Of a DNA stretch of 54,817 nt, positions 35,339-43,595 are shown one piece after another (within the stretch, counting starts at the first letter, position 1; each line of letters starts with the position of its first letter). The notes beneath the pieces were generated by a model that did no database searches, was not told where the DNA came from, and was given only the letters and a program-made list of their open reading frames with translations. Both the position numbers and the translations under genes were made by a program. Origin of the DNA: an uncultured Ruminococcus sp. (lineage in GTDB: Bacteria > Bacillota > Clostridia > Oscillospirales > Acutalibacteraceae); the NCBI GenBank assembly GCA_902762375.1, contig CACWNY010000037.1, forward strand, positions 1 to 54,817, written 5' to 3'.

Positions 35339-35393
35339 TATTTATTTGTCGGAAATTTTTTTATCTGAACGGTTGGGGTAAAAAATAATTATT

Positions 35394-35562
35394 GTCAAAA
35401 TTTGCTTACGCAAATTTTGTTTGGATTTTTGGGAGTTTAAGGGCTTCGCCCTTAAAAATCCCACAAGGGGCTACCGCCCCTTGACCCTGTCCACTTTTTG
35501 AAAAAAGTGGACAAAAACTTTTTGAAAAAAGTGGACAAAAACTTTTAATTGTCATAGCTACA
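35394..35562. repeat. Repeat block with local tandem duplication
   Basis: In the 334-bp gap between the lipoprotein and the LCP gene. A reverse unit: CAAAATTTGC/GCAAATTTTG (35397-35420), AAGGGCTTCGCCCTT, AAGGGGCTACCGCCCCTT, CCACTTTTT/AAAAAGTGG, then a second copy of TTTTTGAAAAAAGTGGACAA in tandem, then AATTGTCATAGCT. Confidence 0.8.
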
Positions 35563-35592
35563 GGTTGTTTTTTATAATCAGATAGAAAATTT

Positions 35593-36945
35593 TCAGTCTA
35601 CTCTTATGTAATAGGTCTGTACGATAATATCAAACAGTCCTTCCTCATCTACATAATATTCGGCATATTTTTCGCCCATAACAGTTTTACCAGGAATTTT
35701 CACCATATCTTCATCTGCTTCAAAATTCTGTCCGACCAGCAGTGTTGCCAGATACGAGATAATAGGTATAGTAATATCCGTTCGGCTGTGTTCCGTGATG
35801 TCGTTATATAAACGGATTGGAGTACCAATATTTTGTCTGGTCATACTTAAAGTGTTGTTGACAAAACCATCTATATAGCTTTTCTGTCGTTCCATACGCA
35901 GATTGTTCTGGTTTTCGTCACCTGTAACATCTCTGGCTCTGACATAGGTTTCCGCTTCGTCACCCTTTAAGGTGATAATATCACCTTTTTTGAAAATCGG
36001 GTTCCACATGGTAAGGTCCTCAATAACTGTGACCGTTACGCCTCCTACATCATCATTCAGTATTGGTATGACATCAAGGTCTACAGTAAAATAAGCGTCT
36101 ACCGTTATGCCGTAAAACAGTCGGGTTATCGAACGCTTCAAGTTTTCGTTACTGCTTTCTGCTCCATCTCCGTAGGCATGAGCAAGACAAATCTGCATTT
36201 TCTCTACACCTGTAAAATTTCCTGCCATGTCACATACATTGACATCAACCATAGTATCTCTCGACAATGCCATCAGTTTATATTTACTGGTAGTGGTATC
36301 TATCGCCAGTAAAAAAATGGCGTCCGCTTGTCCTGCCGTTCCTAATATTTTTTCACTATGGTCTTTGGTTCTCTTGTCAATTCCCGAAAACATCAGGGTG
36401 TAAACCTGGTCATTGAATTTATACCTGTGTCCTTTATAGATGATATATTCACCGTCTGTTTCTACATTTATCGGCAACTTGATTTTATCTTCATTCAACA
36501 GGCTGTTGCGTCCTACCAAAATCATACTAATCAGAATTACGGCAATGCCTACAAGTAACACGGCTATCGTAATACCTGTGTTACGGAAAATAATAAAGAC
36601 TTTGCTTCTTTTCTTTTTCGGGTGCAGTTTTTCGTCCTGTTCTTTTTTCTTTTTACGCTGGGAAACTCGTCTGTATTTTGCTACGGGTACACCTTCATCA
36701 TCAGGATTGACCGAAAAATCATATTTTCCGTAATGAACTTCGTATTCATGTTCGCTTTTGTGACTGCTATGACTACTGTGACTACTGCTGTGATGGTGAT
36801 GATGGGAAGAACTGTCCTTTTTTCTGTACAGACCGCTGTATCCGGAGGTTTTCCCTGATTTTGAACTTTCAGAAGAATGGTGACGGTGATAATGATGATG
36901 GGAATGAGTTGTTTTTTTTTCTTTTTCACTATTCGGCGGGTTCAT
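35593..36945 (-). CDS. LytR-CpsA-Psr (LCP) family protein with His-rich N-terminus
   Basis: LCP enzymes transfer lipid-linked polymers such as teichoic acids or capsule to peptidoglycan on the outer face of the membrane. The cytoplasmic N-terminus is exceptional: residues 13-75 are mostly His and Ser, in runs such as HSHHHYHRHH and SSHHHHHSSSHSSHSSH, followed by a Lys/Arg-rich stretch. One membrane segment lies at about 116-145. The LCP domain shows MALSRDTMVDV, DDVGGVTVTV and YVRARDVTGDENQNNLRMERQKSYIDGF. It has 450 residues. Its ATG overlaps the end of the sortase gene by 17 bases, so the two are translationally linked. Confidence 0.9.
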   Translation of the reverse strand: MNPPNSEKEKKTTHSHHHYHRHHSSESSKSGKTSGYSGLYRKKDSSSHHHHHSSSHSSHSSHKSEHEYEVHYGKYDFSVNPDDEGVPVAKYRRVSQRKKKKEQDEKLHPKKKRSKVFIIFRNTGITIAVLLVGIAVILISMILVGRNSLLNEDKIKLPINVETDGEYIIYKGHRYKFNDQVYTLMFSGIDKRTKDHSEKILGTAGQADAIFLLAIDTTTSKYKLMALSRDTMVDVNVCDMAGNFTGVEKMQICLAHAYGDGAESSNENLKRSITRLFYGITVDAYFTVDLDVIPILNDDVGGVTVTVIEDLTMWNPIFKKGDIITLKGDEAETYVRARDVTGDENQNNLRMERQKSYIDGFVNNTLSMTRQNIGTPIRLYNDITEHSRTDITIPIISYLATLLVGQNFEADEDMVKIPGKTVMGEKYAEYYVDEEGLFDIIVQTYYIRVD

Positions 36946-37756
36946 CTTTTATCAACACTCCCTGTACCAAATATCGTAATGAACCTGAACTGCCTAAACA
37001 GGTGCTTAATGTGATAATTCTGTCAGATGTTGTGACATCTACTTTTCTGGAATTATATCCTACCACTGAATTGACAGGTTTTTTGGCATAGTCAAGATAC
37101 TCTTTCCATACATTGTCGTCTTCATAATTAAAAGAACTGAGTAAGTGTCTGTCATCGTAAGCATAGGCAGAAAAAATTTCATAAGTCAATGTTCTTTCGG
37201 GCGTATACACATAGATATACGGGTTGTTATCAAAAAAGGATTTCTCCTGAAAGTTGTGTAAATCTCGGAACATGGAACCGTTAAGCATATTGTGTCCGTA
37301 TAGTACCGTATTTCGGTCAGAAAAATCCTGTCGGTTAGCTTTTTCGGTGTAGATACAACCTGCAAATGCACTTTCTTTATACATATTATGTTGCAGATAA
37401 TAGGTGTCGTCATCGCCTAAATACTGGGCTATCGGATAATCTATCATTGTGTTGGGAACTTTTATCCATGCGTATAAGTCCTTATTAATTTTCCAGAGTT
37501 CAGTAAAATTAATACCGTTGTTCTTTTTGACAGTATCAGGAGCAATATTGTCAAGAGGAGCATCGGGACTGTCATTATCACTGGGATTTCCTGTATAGGT
37601 AATCTGTGATGTTGTGACCTTGTTCTTCAGGTCGTCGTACTCGTTTCCGCTTGTGTACATCTTATAAAAATAGATACACACCACTACAAGTCCTATCAAT
37701 ACAAGTGTCAATGAAATCACAAAGATAATTTCCCATTTTCTGTTTCTTTCTTCCAT
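36929..37756 (-). CDS. srtB: Class B sortase
   Basis: A membrane-anchored transpeptidase that cleaves a sorting motif and attaches surface proteins to peptidoglycan. One N-terminal membrane segment (about residues 9-31) is followed by the sortase B fold. The catalytic residues are His155 in LYGHNM, Cys253 in TLSTC and Arg261 in LRYLV. The WKINKDLYAWIKVPNTMIDYPI segment is typical of class B. It has 275 residues. AAGGAGA precedes the ATG. The upstream gene encodes a protein with an SPKTG sorting signal, the motif type used by the sortase B of Clostridioides difficile, so it is the likely substrate. Confidence 0.93.
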   Translation of the reverse strand: MEERNRKWEIIFVISLTLVLIGLVVVCIYFYKMYTSGNEYDDLKNKVTTSQITYTGNPSDNDSPDAPLDNIAPDTVKKNNGINFTELWKINKDLYAWIKVPNTMIDYPIAQYLGDDDTYYLQHNMYKESAFAGCIYTEKANRQDFSDRNTVLYGHNMLNGSMFRDLHNFQEKSFFDNNPYIYVYTPERTLTYEIFSAYAYDDRHLLSSFNYEDDNVWKEYLDYAKKPVNSVVGYNSRKVDVTTSDRIITLSTCLGSSGSLRYLVQGVLIKDEPAE

Positions 37757-37783
37757 AACATTCTCCTTGTAAAATAAGATACA

Positions 37784-37806
37784 ACAAAACCACGCTCAAA
37801 GCGTGG
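37784..37806 (-). terminator. Terminator between the SPKTG protein and sortase genes
   Basis: Minus strand: CCACGCTTTGAGCGTGG (37790-37806) followed by TTTTGTTG. It lies between substrate and sortase genes, so read-through would give less sortase than substrate. Confidence 0.75.
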
Positions 37807-37824
37807 CTCATTGCATGATGCTCA

Positions 37825-38214
37825 TCATTTTTGCTTTTTCATTTTCTTTCCCGAATATACAGCCATACCACCGCACATCATGATACCTGCAACTGTCATA
37901 ATAGCGTAACTGTTGGAATAGCCTGTTTTCGGTGACATATCCACAACGGTAACTCCACCGCTACCACTACCGGTATAAATGATACCACCGCCACCATAAC
38001 CACCATAACCACTGAAATAACCATATTCATAGTCATAACCGCCTCGTCTTGGCCATCTGCGGCAACATTTCGGACAAGTGGAAGTTTCTGTTCCTCCCGT
38101 AGGTTCCGTTGCTCCTGTAGGGAGTTCGGGACTGTATACTGCCGATGTGGTAATTATACTTACTGTCATCATTACGGCAAACAACAGAACAACTACTACC
38201 TTTTTCAACATCAT
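37825..38214 (-). CDS. Small Gly/Tyr-rich surface protein with SPKTG sorting signal
   Basis: A 129-residue precursor: signal peptide (about residues 1-25), a short TGATEPTGGTET linker, a CPKCC cysteine cluster (47-51), an RRWPRR patch, and a Gly/Tyr-rich middle (YDYEYGYFSGYGGYGGGG, 60-77). The C-terminus is a complete sorting signal: SPKTG (94-98), a hydrophobic segment (about 102-120) and the basic tail GKKMKKQK. It lacks any catalytic domain and after processing would be only about 70 residues. AAAGGAGG precedes the tandem ATG codons; the second ATG is equally possible. It is upstream of sortase B. Not recognised as a named family. Confidence 0.85.
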   Translation of the reverse strand: MMLKKVVVVLLFAVMMTVSIITTSAVYSPELPTGATEPTGGTETSTCPKCCRRWPRRGGYDYEYGYFSGYGGYGGGGIIYTGSGSGGVTVVDMSPKTGYSNSYAIMTVAGIMMCGGMAVYSGKKMKKQK

Positions 38215-38272
38215 CTGCCTCCTTTACTTATATCAACAAAAAATAATATACTTCTGCCAATACTTTTCATAA

Positions 38273-38301
38273 AGTATATCATCTATATTCCGATTTGTAA
38301 A
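38273..38301 (-). promoter_or_regulatory. Promoter of the SPKTG-sortase-LCP locus
   Basis: Minus strand: -35 TTTACA (38296-38301), a 17-base spacer, and -10 TATACT (38273-38278). Confidence 0.7.
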
Positions 38302-38338
38302 GAGTTTTATCAAACTTTTTTTGTATTCTGTTCAGAGT

Positions 38339-38573
38339 ATTTAAGGGCTACCGCCCTTTAAAATCCCGTGTTAAGGGCTGCCGCCCTTAACAATCCCGCC
38401 CACTTTTTTGAAAAAAAGTGGACAAAAAACTTTTAAGTTTCACCGCCAACATCTGGATAAAGATTTCCGAACGAAGTGAGCCAGAAAAGTTTTTGTCAAA
38501 CTTTTTTCAAAAAGTTTGTGGGGTCAAGGGGCAAAGCCCCTTGTGGGATTTTAAAGGGCAACGCCCTTTAACT
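38339..38573. repeat. Repeat block upstream of miaB
   Basis: The 440-bp divergent gap before miaB holds this block and the two outward promoters. Reverse: AAGGGCTACCGCCCTT, AAGGGCTGCCGCCCTT, CCACTTTTTT/AAAAAAGTGG. Then CCGAACGAAGTGAGCC. Then forward: CAAACTTTT/AAAAGTTTG, AAGGGGCAAAGCCCCTT and AAAGGGCAACGCCCTTT. The first ~150 bases are nearly identical to the block at 54521-54680. Confidence 0.8.
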
Positions 38574-38590
38574 TCGAGCGAAAAAAATGG

Positions 38591-38619
38591 TTGATAATTG
38601 CCGATAATTATGTTATGAT
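38591..38619 (+). promoter_or_regulatory. Promoter of miaB
   Basis: -35 TTGATA (38591-38596), a 17-base spacer, and -10 TATGAT (38614-38619). Confidence 0.65.
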
Positions 38620-38654
38620 AAGAAACACAGTTTTAGGAATGGAGTAGTTGACGC

Positions 38655-40046
38655 TTGCAGAAAGAAAATGAATATATACCGCTTGTAGAACAGGTCATGG
38701 AAATCCGCAAGAGGGGAGAAGTTCCGCTTGCTTTTATCCGAACTTACGGTTGTCAGCAGAATGTAGCGGACAGTGAACAAATCAAGGGATTTTTGTCGGA
38801 GATGGGATATGATTTTACGGACAGTCCTGAAAACGCTGATTTTATTCTGTTTAACACTTGTGCGGTGAGGGAACACGCTGAGGACAGAGTTTTTGGCAAT
38901 GTAGGGGCATTGAAATCCTTGAAAAGAAAACATCCGTCAATATTGATAGCTCTTTGTGGTTGTATGATGGAGCAAGAACATATCGCACAGCGTATTTATA
39001 AAAGTTTTCCGTTTGTGGGGTTGGTATTCGGAACGAACTGTATTCACCAATTACCCGAAATGATGTATAAGTGTCTGGTAGACGGAAAAAGGCTTGTTGT
39101 CAGAGGAAATCAGGATACAGTAATTTATGAGGATATTCCCAAAAAGCGTGACGGGACTTTCAAAGCATGGTTGCCGATAATGTATGGTTGTGATAATTTC
39201 TGTACTTACTGTATTGTGCCGTATGTCAGGGGTAGAGAAAGAAGCCGAAATCCTCAAGAGGTCATCAATGAAGCCAAAACACTCATTGAGAGCGGTTACA
39301 AAGAGATTACCCTTTTAGGACAGAATGTGAACTCTTACGGAAAAGGACTTCCCGAAGAAGAAAAAATGACTTTTGCACAGTTGATTGCTGAAATAGACAA
39401 AATCGAGGGAGATTATCTGTTGCGTTTTATGACCTCACACCCGAAAGACTGTTCCAAAGAACTTATCGACACGATTGCTAACAGCAAGCATATTTCCACC
39501 CATTTACATTTACCTTTTCAGAGTGGCAGTGACCGTATCTTAAAACGAATGAACCGTCACTATGACAGGGCAAAGTATATGGAGATTATCCGCTATGCCA
39601 AAGAAAAAATTCCGAATGTATCTTTGACCAGCGATATTATTGTCGGGTTTCCGGGAGAAACTTACGAAGATTTCAAAGAAACTGTTTCACTTGTGGAAGA
39701 AGTCGGCTTTACCTCACTGTTTACCTTTATCTATTCTCCACGAAAAGGCACACCCGCAGCAAAAATGGACGACCCTATCAGTTACGAAGAAAAAAATAAA
39801 TGGTTTCAGGAATTATTGAGCGTTCAGGAGAAAATATCAGCAAAGCGTTGTGCAGATATGGTAGGAAAACAGTATAAAGTGTTGGTAGAGGGTTACACTA
39901 ACCACGATAAAGAATTGCAAGGAAGAACATCAGGAAATATCATTGTAGAGTTGCCTTACAGTGAAGAAAATCTTGTCGGACAATTCTGTATGGTAGAGAT
40001 TACTCAGGCAAAAAACTGGATATTAAAAGGAAAAATTATTTTCTGA
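38655..40046 (+). CDS. miaB: tRNA-2-methylthio-N6-dimethylallyladenosine synthase MiaB
   Basis: MiaB is a radical SAM methylthiotransferase that adds the 2-methylthio group to i6A37 in tRNAs reading UNN codons. The product of MiaA, encoded 9 kb downstream, is its substrate. The N-terminal UPF0004 domain carries cluster ligands Cys33 (TYGCQQN), Cys69 (NTCAV) and Cys103 (CGCM). The radical SAM motif is Cys179, Cys183 and Cys186 (CDNFCTYC). A C-terminal TRAM domain begins near KRCADMVGKQYKVLVEG. The start is TTG 38655 with GGAG ten bases upstream. It has 463 residues. Upstream of a ymcA-like gene, as in Bacillus. Confidence 0.95.
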   Translation: MQKENEYIPLVEQVMEIRKRGEVPLAFIRTYGCQQNVADSEQIKGFLSEMGYDFTDSPENADFILFNTCAVREHAEDRVFGNVGALKSLKRKHPSILIALCGCMMEQEHIAQRIYKSFPFVGLVFGTNCIHQLPEMMYKCLVDGKRLVVRGNQDTVIYEDIPKKRDGTFKAWLPIMYGCDNFCTYCIVPYVRGRERSRNPQEVINEAKTLIESGYKEITLLGQNVNSYGKGLPEEEKMTFAQLIAEIDKIEGDYLLRFMTSHPKDCSKELIDTIANSKHISTHLHLPFQSGSDRILKRMNRHYDRAKYMEIIRYAKEKIPNVSLTSDIIVGFPGETYEDFKETVSLVEEVGFTSLFTFIYSPRKGTPAAKMDDPISYEEKNKWFQELLSVQEKISAKRCADMVGKQYKVLVEGYTNHDKELQGRTSGNIIVELPYSEENLVGQFCMVEITQAKNWILKGKIIF

Positions 40047-40070
40047 AATGCGTAATTATTATAAAACAAC

Positions 40071-40216
40071 TTTTAGCTGTGACAATTAAAAGTTTTTGTC
40101 GAACTTTTTTCAAAAAGTTCGTGGGGTTCAGGGGCAACGCCCCTGATGGGATTTTTAAGGGCGAAGCCCTTAAACTCATCAAAATCCAAACAAAATTTGC
40201 GTCAGCAAATTTTGAC
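40071..40216. repeat. Repeat block miaB/ylbF (complete forward unit)
   Basis: TTAGCTGTGACAATTAAAAG, CGAACTTTT/AAAAGTTCG, CAGGGGCAACGCCCCTG, AAGGGCGAAGCCCTT, an AACTCATCAAAATCC linker, and CAAAATTTGC/GCAAATTTTG. The AGGGGC stem here keeps pairing although the loop and closing base differ from other copies. Confidence 0.8.
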
Positions 40217-40256
40217 AATACAGGTGGAAAATTATCTGAAAACGGAGGAAATAAAA

Positions 40257-40661
40257 ATGACTATGGTAGAGTTAGCCAGAAGTATTGGTAAAGAAATTCA
40301 GAAAGACGAAGACTATATTGCATTGAAATCCGCTGAACAGGCTTGTGAAAGCGATACTGTATTGCAGGATTTAATCGGACAGTTCAATCTTAAAAGGATT
40401 GCTATCAATGAAGAGTCGTCCAAAAAAGAAAAAGACAACGAAAAAATTGCAAAAATGAATCAGGAATTAAGAAAATGTTACAGTAAAATTATGTCCAATG
40501 AAAATATGTCTGCTTACAATCAGTATAAAACCGCACTGGAAACAAAAGTACAGGAAGTTGTTGAAATTATCACACAATGTGCGGAGGGTGCAGACCCTGA
40601 CACAGTAGAAGGTGTACATGCCTGTGGCGGTGACTGTTCAGGTTGTAGCGGTTGTCACTAA
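40257..40661 (+). CDS. YlbF/YmcA family protein with Cys-rich tail
   Basis: In Bacillus, YlbF, YmcA and YaaT form a complex that binds Fe-S clusters and is needed for RNase Y-dependent mRNA maturation and for competence and sporulation. This 134-residue protein has the family's all-helical core (ELARSIGKEIQKDEDYIALKSAEQACESD, with LQDLIGQFNLKR). It ends in ACGGDCSGCSGCH, four cysteines in 12 residues, consistent with metal or Fe-S binding. GGAGGAAATAAAA precedes ATG 40257; residues read farther upstream come from a repeat. The position between miaB and mutS matches ymcA in Bacillus, where ymcB is miaB. Assignment to YmcA or YlbF is not resolved. Confidence 0.85.
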   Translation: MTMVELARSIGKEIQKDEDYIALKSAEQACESDTVLQDLIGQFNLKRIAINEESSKKEKDNEKIAKMNQELRKCYSKIMSNENMSAYNQYKTALETKVQEVVEIITQCAEGADPDTVEGVHACGGDCSGCSGCH

Positions 40662-40677
40662 GATTTTGTGTTTTACC

Positions 40678-40715
40678 GATAAGTCAAAGCGGTGATAACA
40701 TCGTTTTGACTTATC
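40678..40715 (+). terminator. Hairpin after the ylbF-like gene
   Basis: GATAAGTCAAAGCG (40678-40691) pairs with CGTTTTGACTTATC (40702-40715) with one wobble pair. Only a short T-rich tail follows, so termination may be partial. Confidence 0.6.
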
Positions 40716-40745
40716 TTATCGTGTTACGAATTTAAGGGAAAATCA

Positions 40746-40942
40746 TTTGTCAAAATTTGCTGACGCAAATTTTGTTTGAATTTTGATGAGTTTAAGGGCT
40801 TCGCCCTTAAAAATCCCACAAGGGGCTTTGCCCCTTGACCCCACGAACTTTTTGAAAAAAGTTCGACAAAAACTTTTAGTGGGCGGGATTTTTAAGGGTG
40901 GCAACCCTTAAAACAGGATTTTAAAGGGCGGTAGCCCTTTAA
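40746..40942. repeat. Repeat block ylbF/mutS
   Basis: Reverse unit: TTGTCAAAATTTGC/GCAAATTTTG, AAGGGCTTCGCCCTT, AAGGGGCTTTGCCCCTT, CGAACTTTT/AAAAGTTCG. A partial forward unit follows: AAGGGTGGCAACCCTT and AAAGGGCGGTAGCCCTTT, ending about 5 bases before the mutS ribosome-binding site. Confidence 0.8.
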
Positions 40943-40958
40943 CAGAAAGGTGGAAATT

Positions 40959-43568
40959 ATGGCACAGGCACAGCTTTCGCCGATGATGAAACAGTATCTG
41001 AAAATCAAAGAACAAAATAAAGAATGTATTTTGTTTTTCAGACTAGGAGATTTCTATGAAATGTTCTTTGATGATGCCAGACTGGTATCTAAAGAATTGG
41101 AAATTACCTTGACGGGAAAAGAATGTGGTTTACCTGAAAAAGCTCCCATGTGTGGAGTACCTTACCACAGCAGTGAATCTTACATAGCTAAACTGGTTTC
41201 ACGAGGATATAAAGTTGCTATCTGTGAACAGATGGAAGACCCATCTATGGTAAAAGGGATTGTCAGGCGTGATATCGTAAGAATTATTACGCCCGGTACT
41301 GTCACCGAAAACAGTATGCTGGACGAAAGTGTCAACAACTATATATGTTGTATCTATACCGTTAAGAATATGGTAGGGATAAGTTACTGTGATATTTCCA
41401 CAGGAGAATTTCTTGGCACAACACTGAGTGGTGATGATGTTGTTTCTCTAATTAAAAATGAACTGGGCAAAATCATGCCTAAAGAAATACTTGTCGGCGG
41501 AGATACTGTCAGATATAAAAAACTTGCCGTATTTATCAAAGACAAACTGTCAGCAGGTGTTGAAAAGATTGAAGATGAACGCTTTGCCCATAACCGTTGT
41601 CTGAATATCATTGAAGAAAAATTCGGTAAGGAAATTGTTGAGCAGACAACAGGCGTATTAATCAGCAGTGCAGGTGTTTTACTGGAGTATCTTAAAATCA
41701 CACAGAAACAGGGTACGGACAGAATACGGCAGTTCACCACTTATCAGGAATCGCAGTATATGAGCATAGATTTCAATACCGCCAGAAATCTGGAACTGAC
41801 CGAAACCATGCGTAACAAACAAAAAAAAGGGTCATTACTGTGGGTACTGGATAAGACCCGTACATCTATGGGAAAGCGGTTAATCCGTGCATGGATAGAG
41901 AAACCGCTGTTGAGTTGCGGTGCTATCAGCAGACGGCAGAATGCAGTAGAAGAACTGGTCAATGATTTAGTCTTGCGTGCTGAAATCACAGACGCTTTGC
42001 AGGGCATACTTGACATGGAAAGACTGATGACAAGGATTGTCTATGGCACATCAAATGCCAGAGAATTACGCTCTTTAGCCAGTGCTTTAGGAAAATTACC
42101 GAATTTAAAGGAAAAATTACTTTCTGTAAAATCCTCCATGCTGATAGAAATATTTGATGACATTGACACATTGGAAGATGTTTTTGCCAAAATTGACAAT
42201 GCTATTGTAGAAGAACCTCCGTTCAGTGTAAGAGAGGGCGGAATGATTAAAGGGGGATATCATGAGGAACTGGACACTATTTTCAATGATATGAACCATT
42301 CTTCAGATATTCTTGCCCAAATAGAATCAGATGAAAAAGCAAAAACGAATATTCCAAAATTAAAAATAGGCTATAACCGAATTTTCGGATATTACATAGA
42401 AGTACCGAACTCTTTCAAGAAGCTGGTGCCTGAAACCTATATCCGCAAACAGACATTAGCAAATTGTGAAAGATATATTACACAAGAATTAAAAACCGTC
42501 GAGGGCAGAATACTGGGAGCAAAGGAAAAATCTGTTGCACTGGAATATCAGTTATTTGAAGAAGTACGCAATTTTGTCGCAGATAATCTCATGCGTATAC
42601 AACAGACAGCCCAAAGTGTAGCCAGATTAGATGTATTGTGTTCCTTTGCCAATGTATCAGCGGATAACGGCTACTGTAAACCAAACATCAATGTCAAAGG
42701 TATACTTGTTCTTAAAGAGAGCCGTCACCCTGTGGTAGAGCAATTAATGAACGATATTCCTTTTGTCCCAAATGATGTTACCCTTGACCAGGACGATAAC
42801 CGTACTGCAATCATCACAGGACCAAACATGGCGGGAAAATCTACTTATATGCGACAGGTTGCCTTGATTGTCTTAATGGCACAAACAGGTTGTTTTGTTC
42901 CTGCAAGCTATGCAGATATCTGTATTGTCGATAAGATATTCACAAGAGTGGGAGCGTCAGATGATTTATCGTCAGGACAGTCTACATTCATGGTAGAAAT
43001 GAACGAGGTAGCCAACATCATCAGAAATGCAACTCCCAACAGCTTACTTATTCTGGACGAAATCGGCAGAGGTACATCAACTTTTGACGGTATGAGTATT
43101 GCCAGAGCCGTACTGGAATTTGTTAGCGACAAGAAAAAACTAGGAGCAAAAACTTTATTCGCTACACATTATCATGAACTGACTGTCATGGAAAATTTAC
43201 TTGACGGTGTAAAGAACTATAACATTGCCGTCAAAAAGAACGGCGATGACATTACCTTTTTACGGCGGATTATTCGAGGCGGAGCCGATAAAAGTTACGG
43301 TATAGAAGTAGCAAAATTATCAGGTATTCCCGAATGGGTGATTAAGAGAGCTAAAGAAATTCAGAAAAGCTATGAAAAGGGAAAAACCGACAATATTGAT
43401 ATTGTCAAAAAGAAGAAAAAAGAAGAAGATATGCAACTGTCATTTCTGGGCAATATGGCACAGAACGAACTGATTTCCGAACTGAAATCTCTCAACCTTG
43501 ACACACTTACTCCACTGGAAGCTATCAATATTCTGTACAGTTTAAAAGCAAAAGCAAACAACCTTTGA
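40959..43568 (+). CDS. mutS: DNA mismatch repair protein MutS
   Basis: MutS binds mismatches and small loops and signals through MutL. The mismatch-reading motif is FYEMFFDDA near residues 32-40. The core and clamp domains follow, then the ABC-type ATPase with Walker A GPNMAGKST (about 622-630), SSGQSTFMVEM, and Walker B LLILDEIGRGTSTFDG. The C-terminus ends in a helix-turn-helix-like region. I use ATG 40959 (MAQAQLSPMMKQYL), with AAAGGTGG upstream, instead of a GTG three codons earlier. It has 869 residues. The usual adjacent mutL is displaced by two membrane-protein genes. Confidence 0.97.
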   Translation: MAQAQLSPMMKQYLKIKEQNKECILFFRLGDFYEMFFDDARLVSKELEITLTGKECGLPEKAPMCGVPYHSSESYIAKLVSRGYKVAICEQMEDPSMVKGIVRRDIVRIITPGTVTENSMLDESVNNYICCIYTVKNMVGISYCDISTGEFLGTTLSGDDVVSLIKNELGKIMPKEILVGGDTVRYKKLAVFIKDKLSAGVEKIEDERFAHNRCLNIIEEKFGKEIVEQTTGVLISSAGVLLEYLKITQKQGTDRIRQFTTYQESQYMSIDFNTARNLELTETMRNKQKKGSLLWVLDKTRTSMGKRLIRAWIEKPLLSCGAISRRQNAVEELVNDLVLRAEITDALQGILDMERLMTRIVYGTSNARELRSLASALGKLPNLKEKLLSVKSSMLIEIFDDIDTLEDVFAKIDNAIVEEPPFSVREGGMIKGGYHEELDTIFNDMNHSSDILAQIESDEKAKTNIPKLKIGYNRIFGYYIEVPNSFKKLVPETYIRKQTLANCERYITQELKTVEGRILGAKEKSVALEYQLFEEVRNFVADNLMRIQQTAQSVARLDVLCSFANVSADNGYCKPNINVKGILVLKESRHPVVEQLMNDIPFVPNDVTLDQDDNRTAIITGPNMAGKSTYMRQVALIVLMAQTGCFVPASYADICIVDKIFTRVGASDDLSSGQSTFMVEMNEVANIIRNATPNSLLILDEIGRGTSTFDGMSIARAVLEFVSDKKKLGAKTLFATHYHELTVMENLLDGVKNYNIAVKKNGDDITFLRRIIRGGADKSYGIEVAKLSGIPEWVIKRAKEIQKSYEKGKTDNIDIVKKKKKEEDMQLSFLGNMAQNELISELKSLNLDTLTPLEAINILYSLKAKANNL

Positions 43569-43595
43569 TAGATAAAATGACGAAAGGACTACACT

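Noticed and set aside
36622..36929. Reading frames on both strands over the His/Ser-rich region of the LCP gene
   Set aside because: They are shadows of repetitive codons, with no ribosome-binding site. The LCP frame continues into a recognisable catalytic domain.
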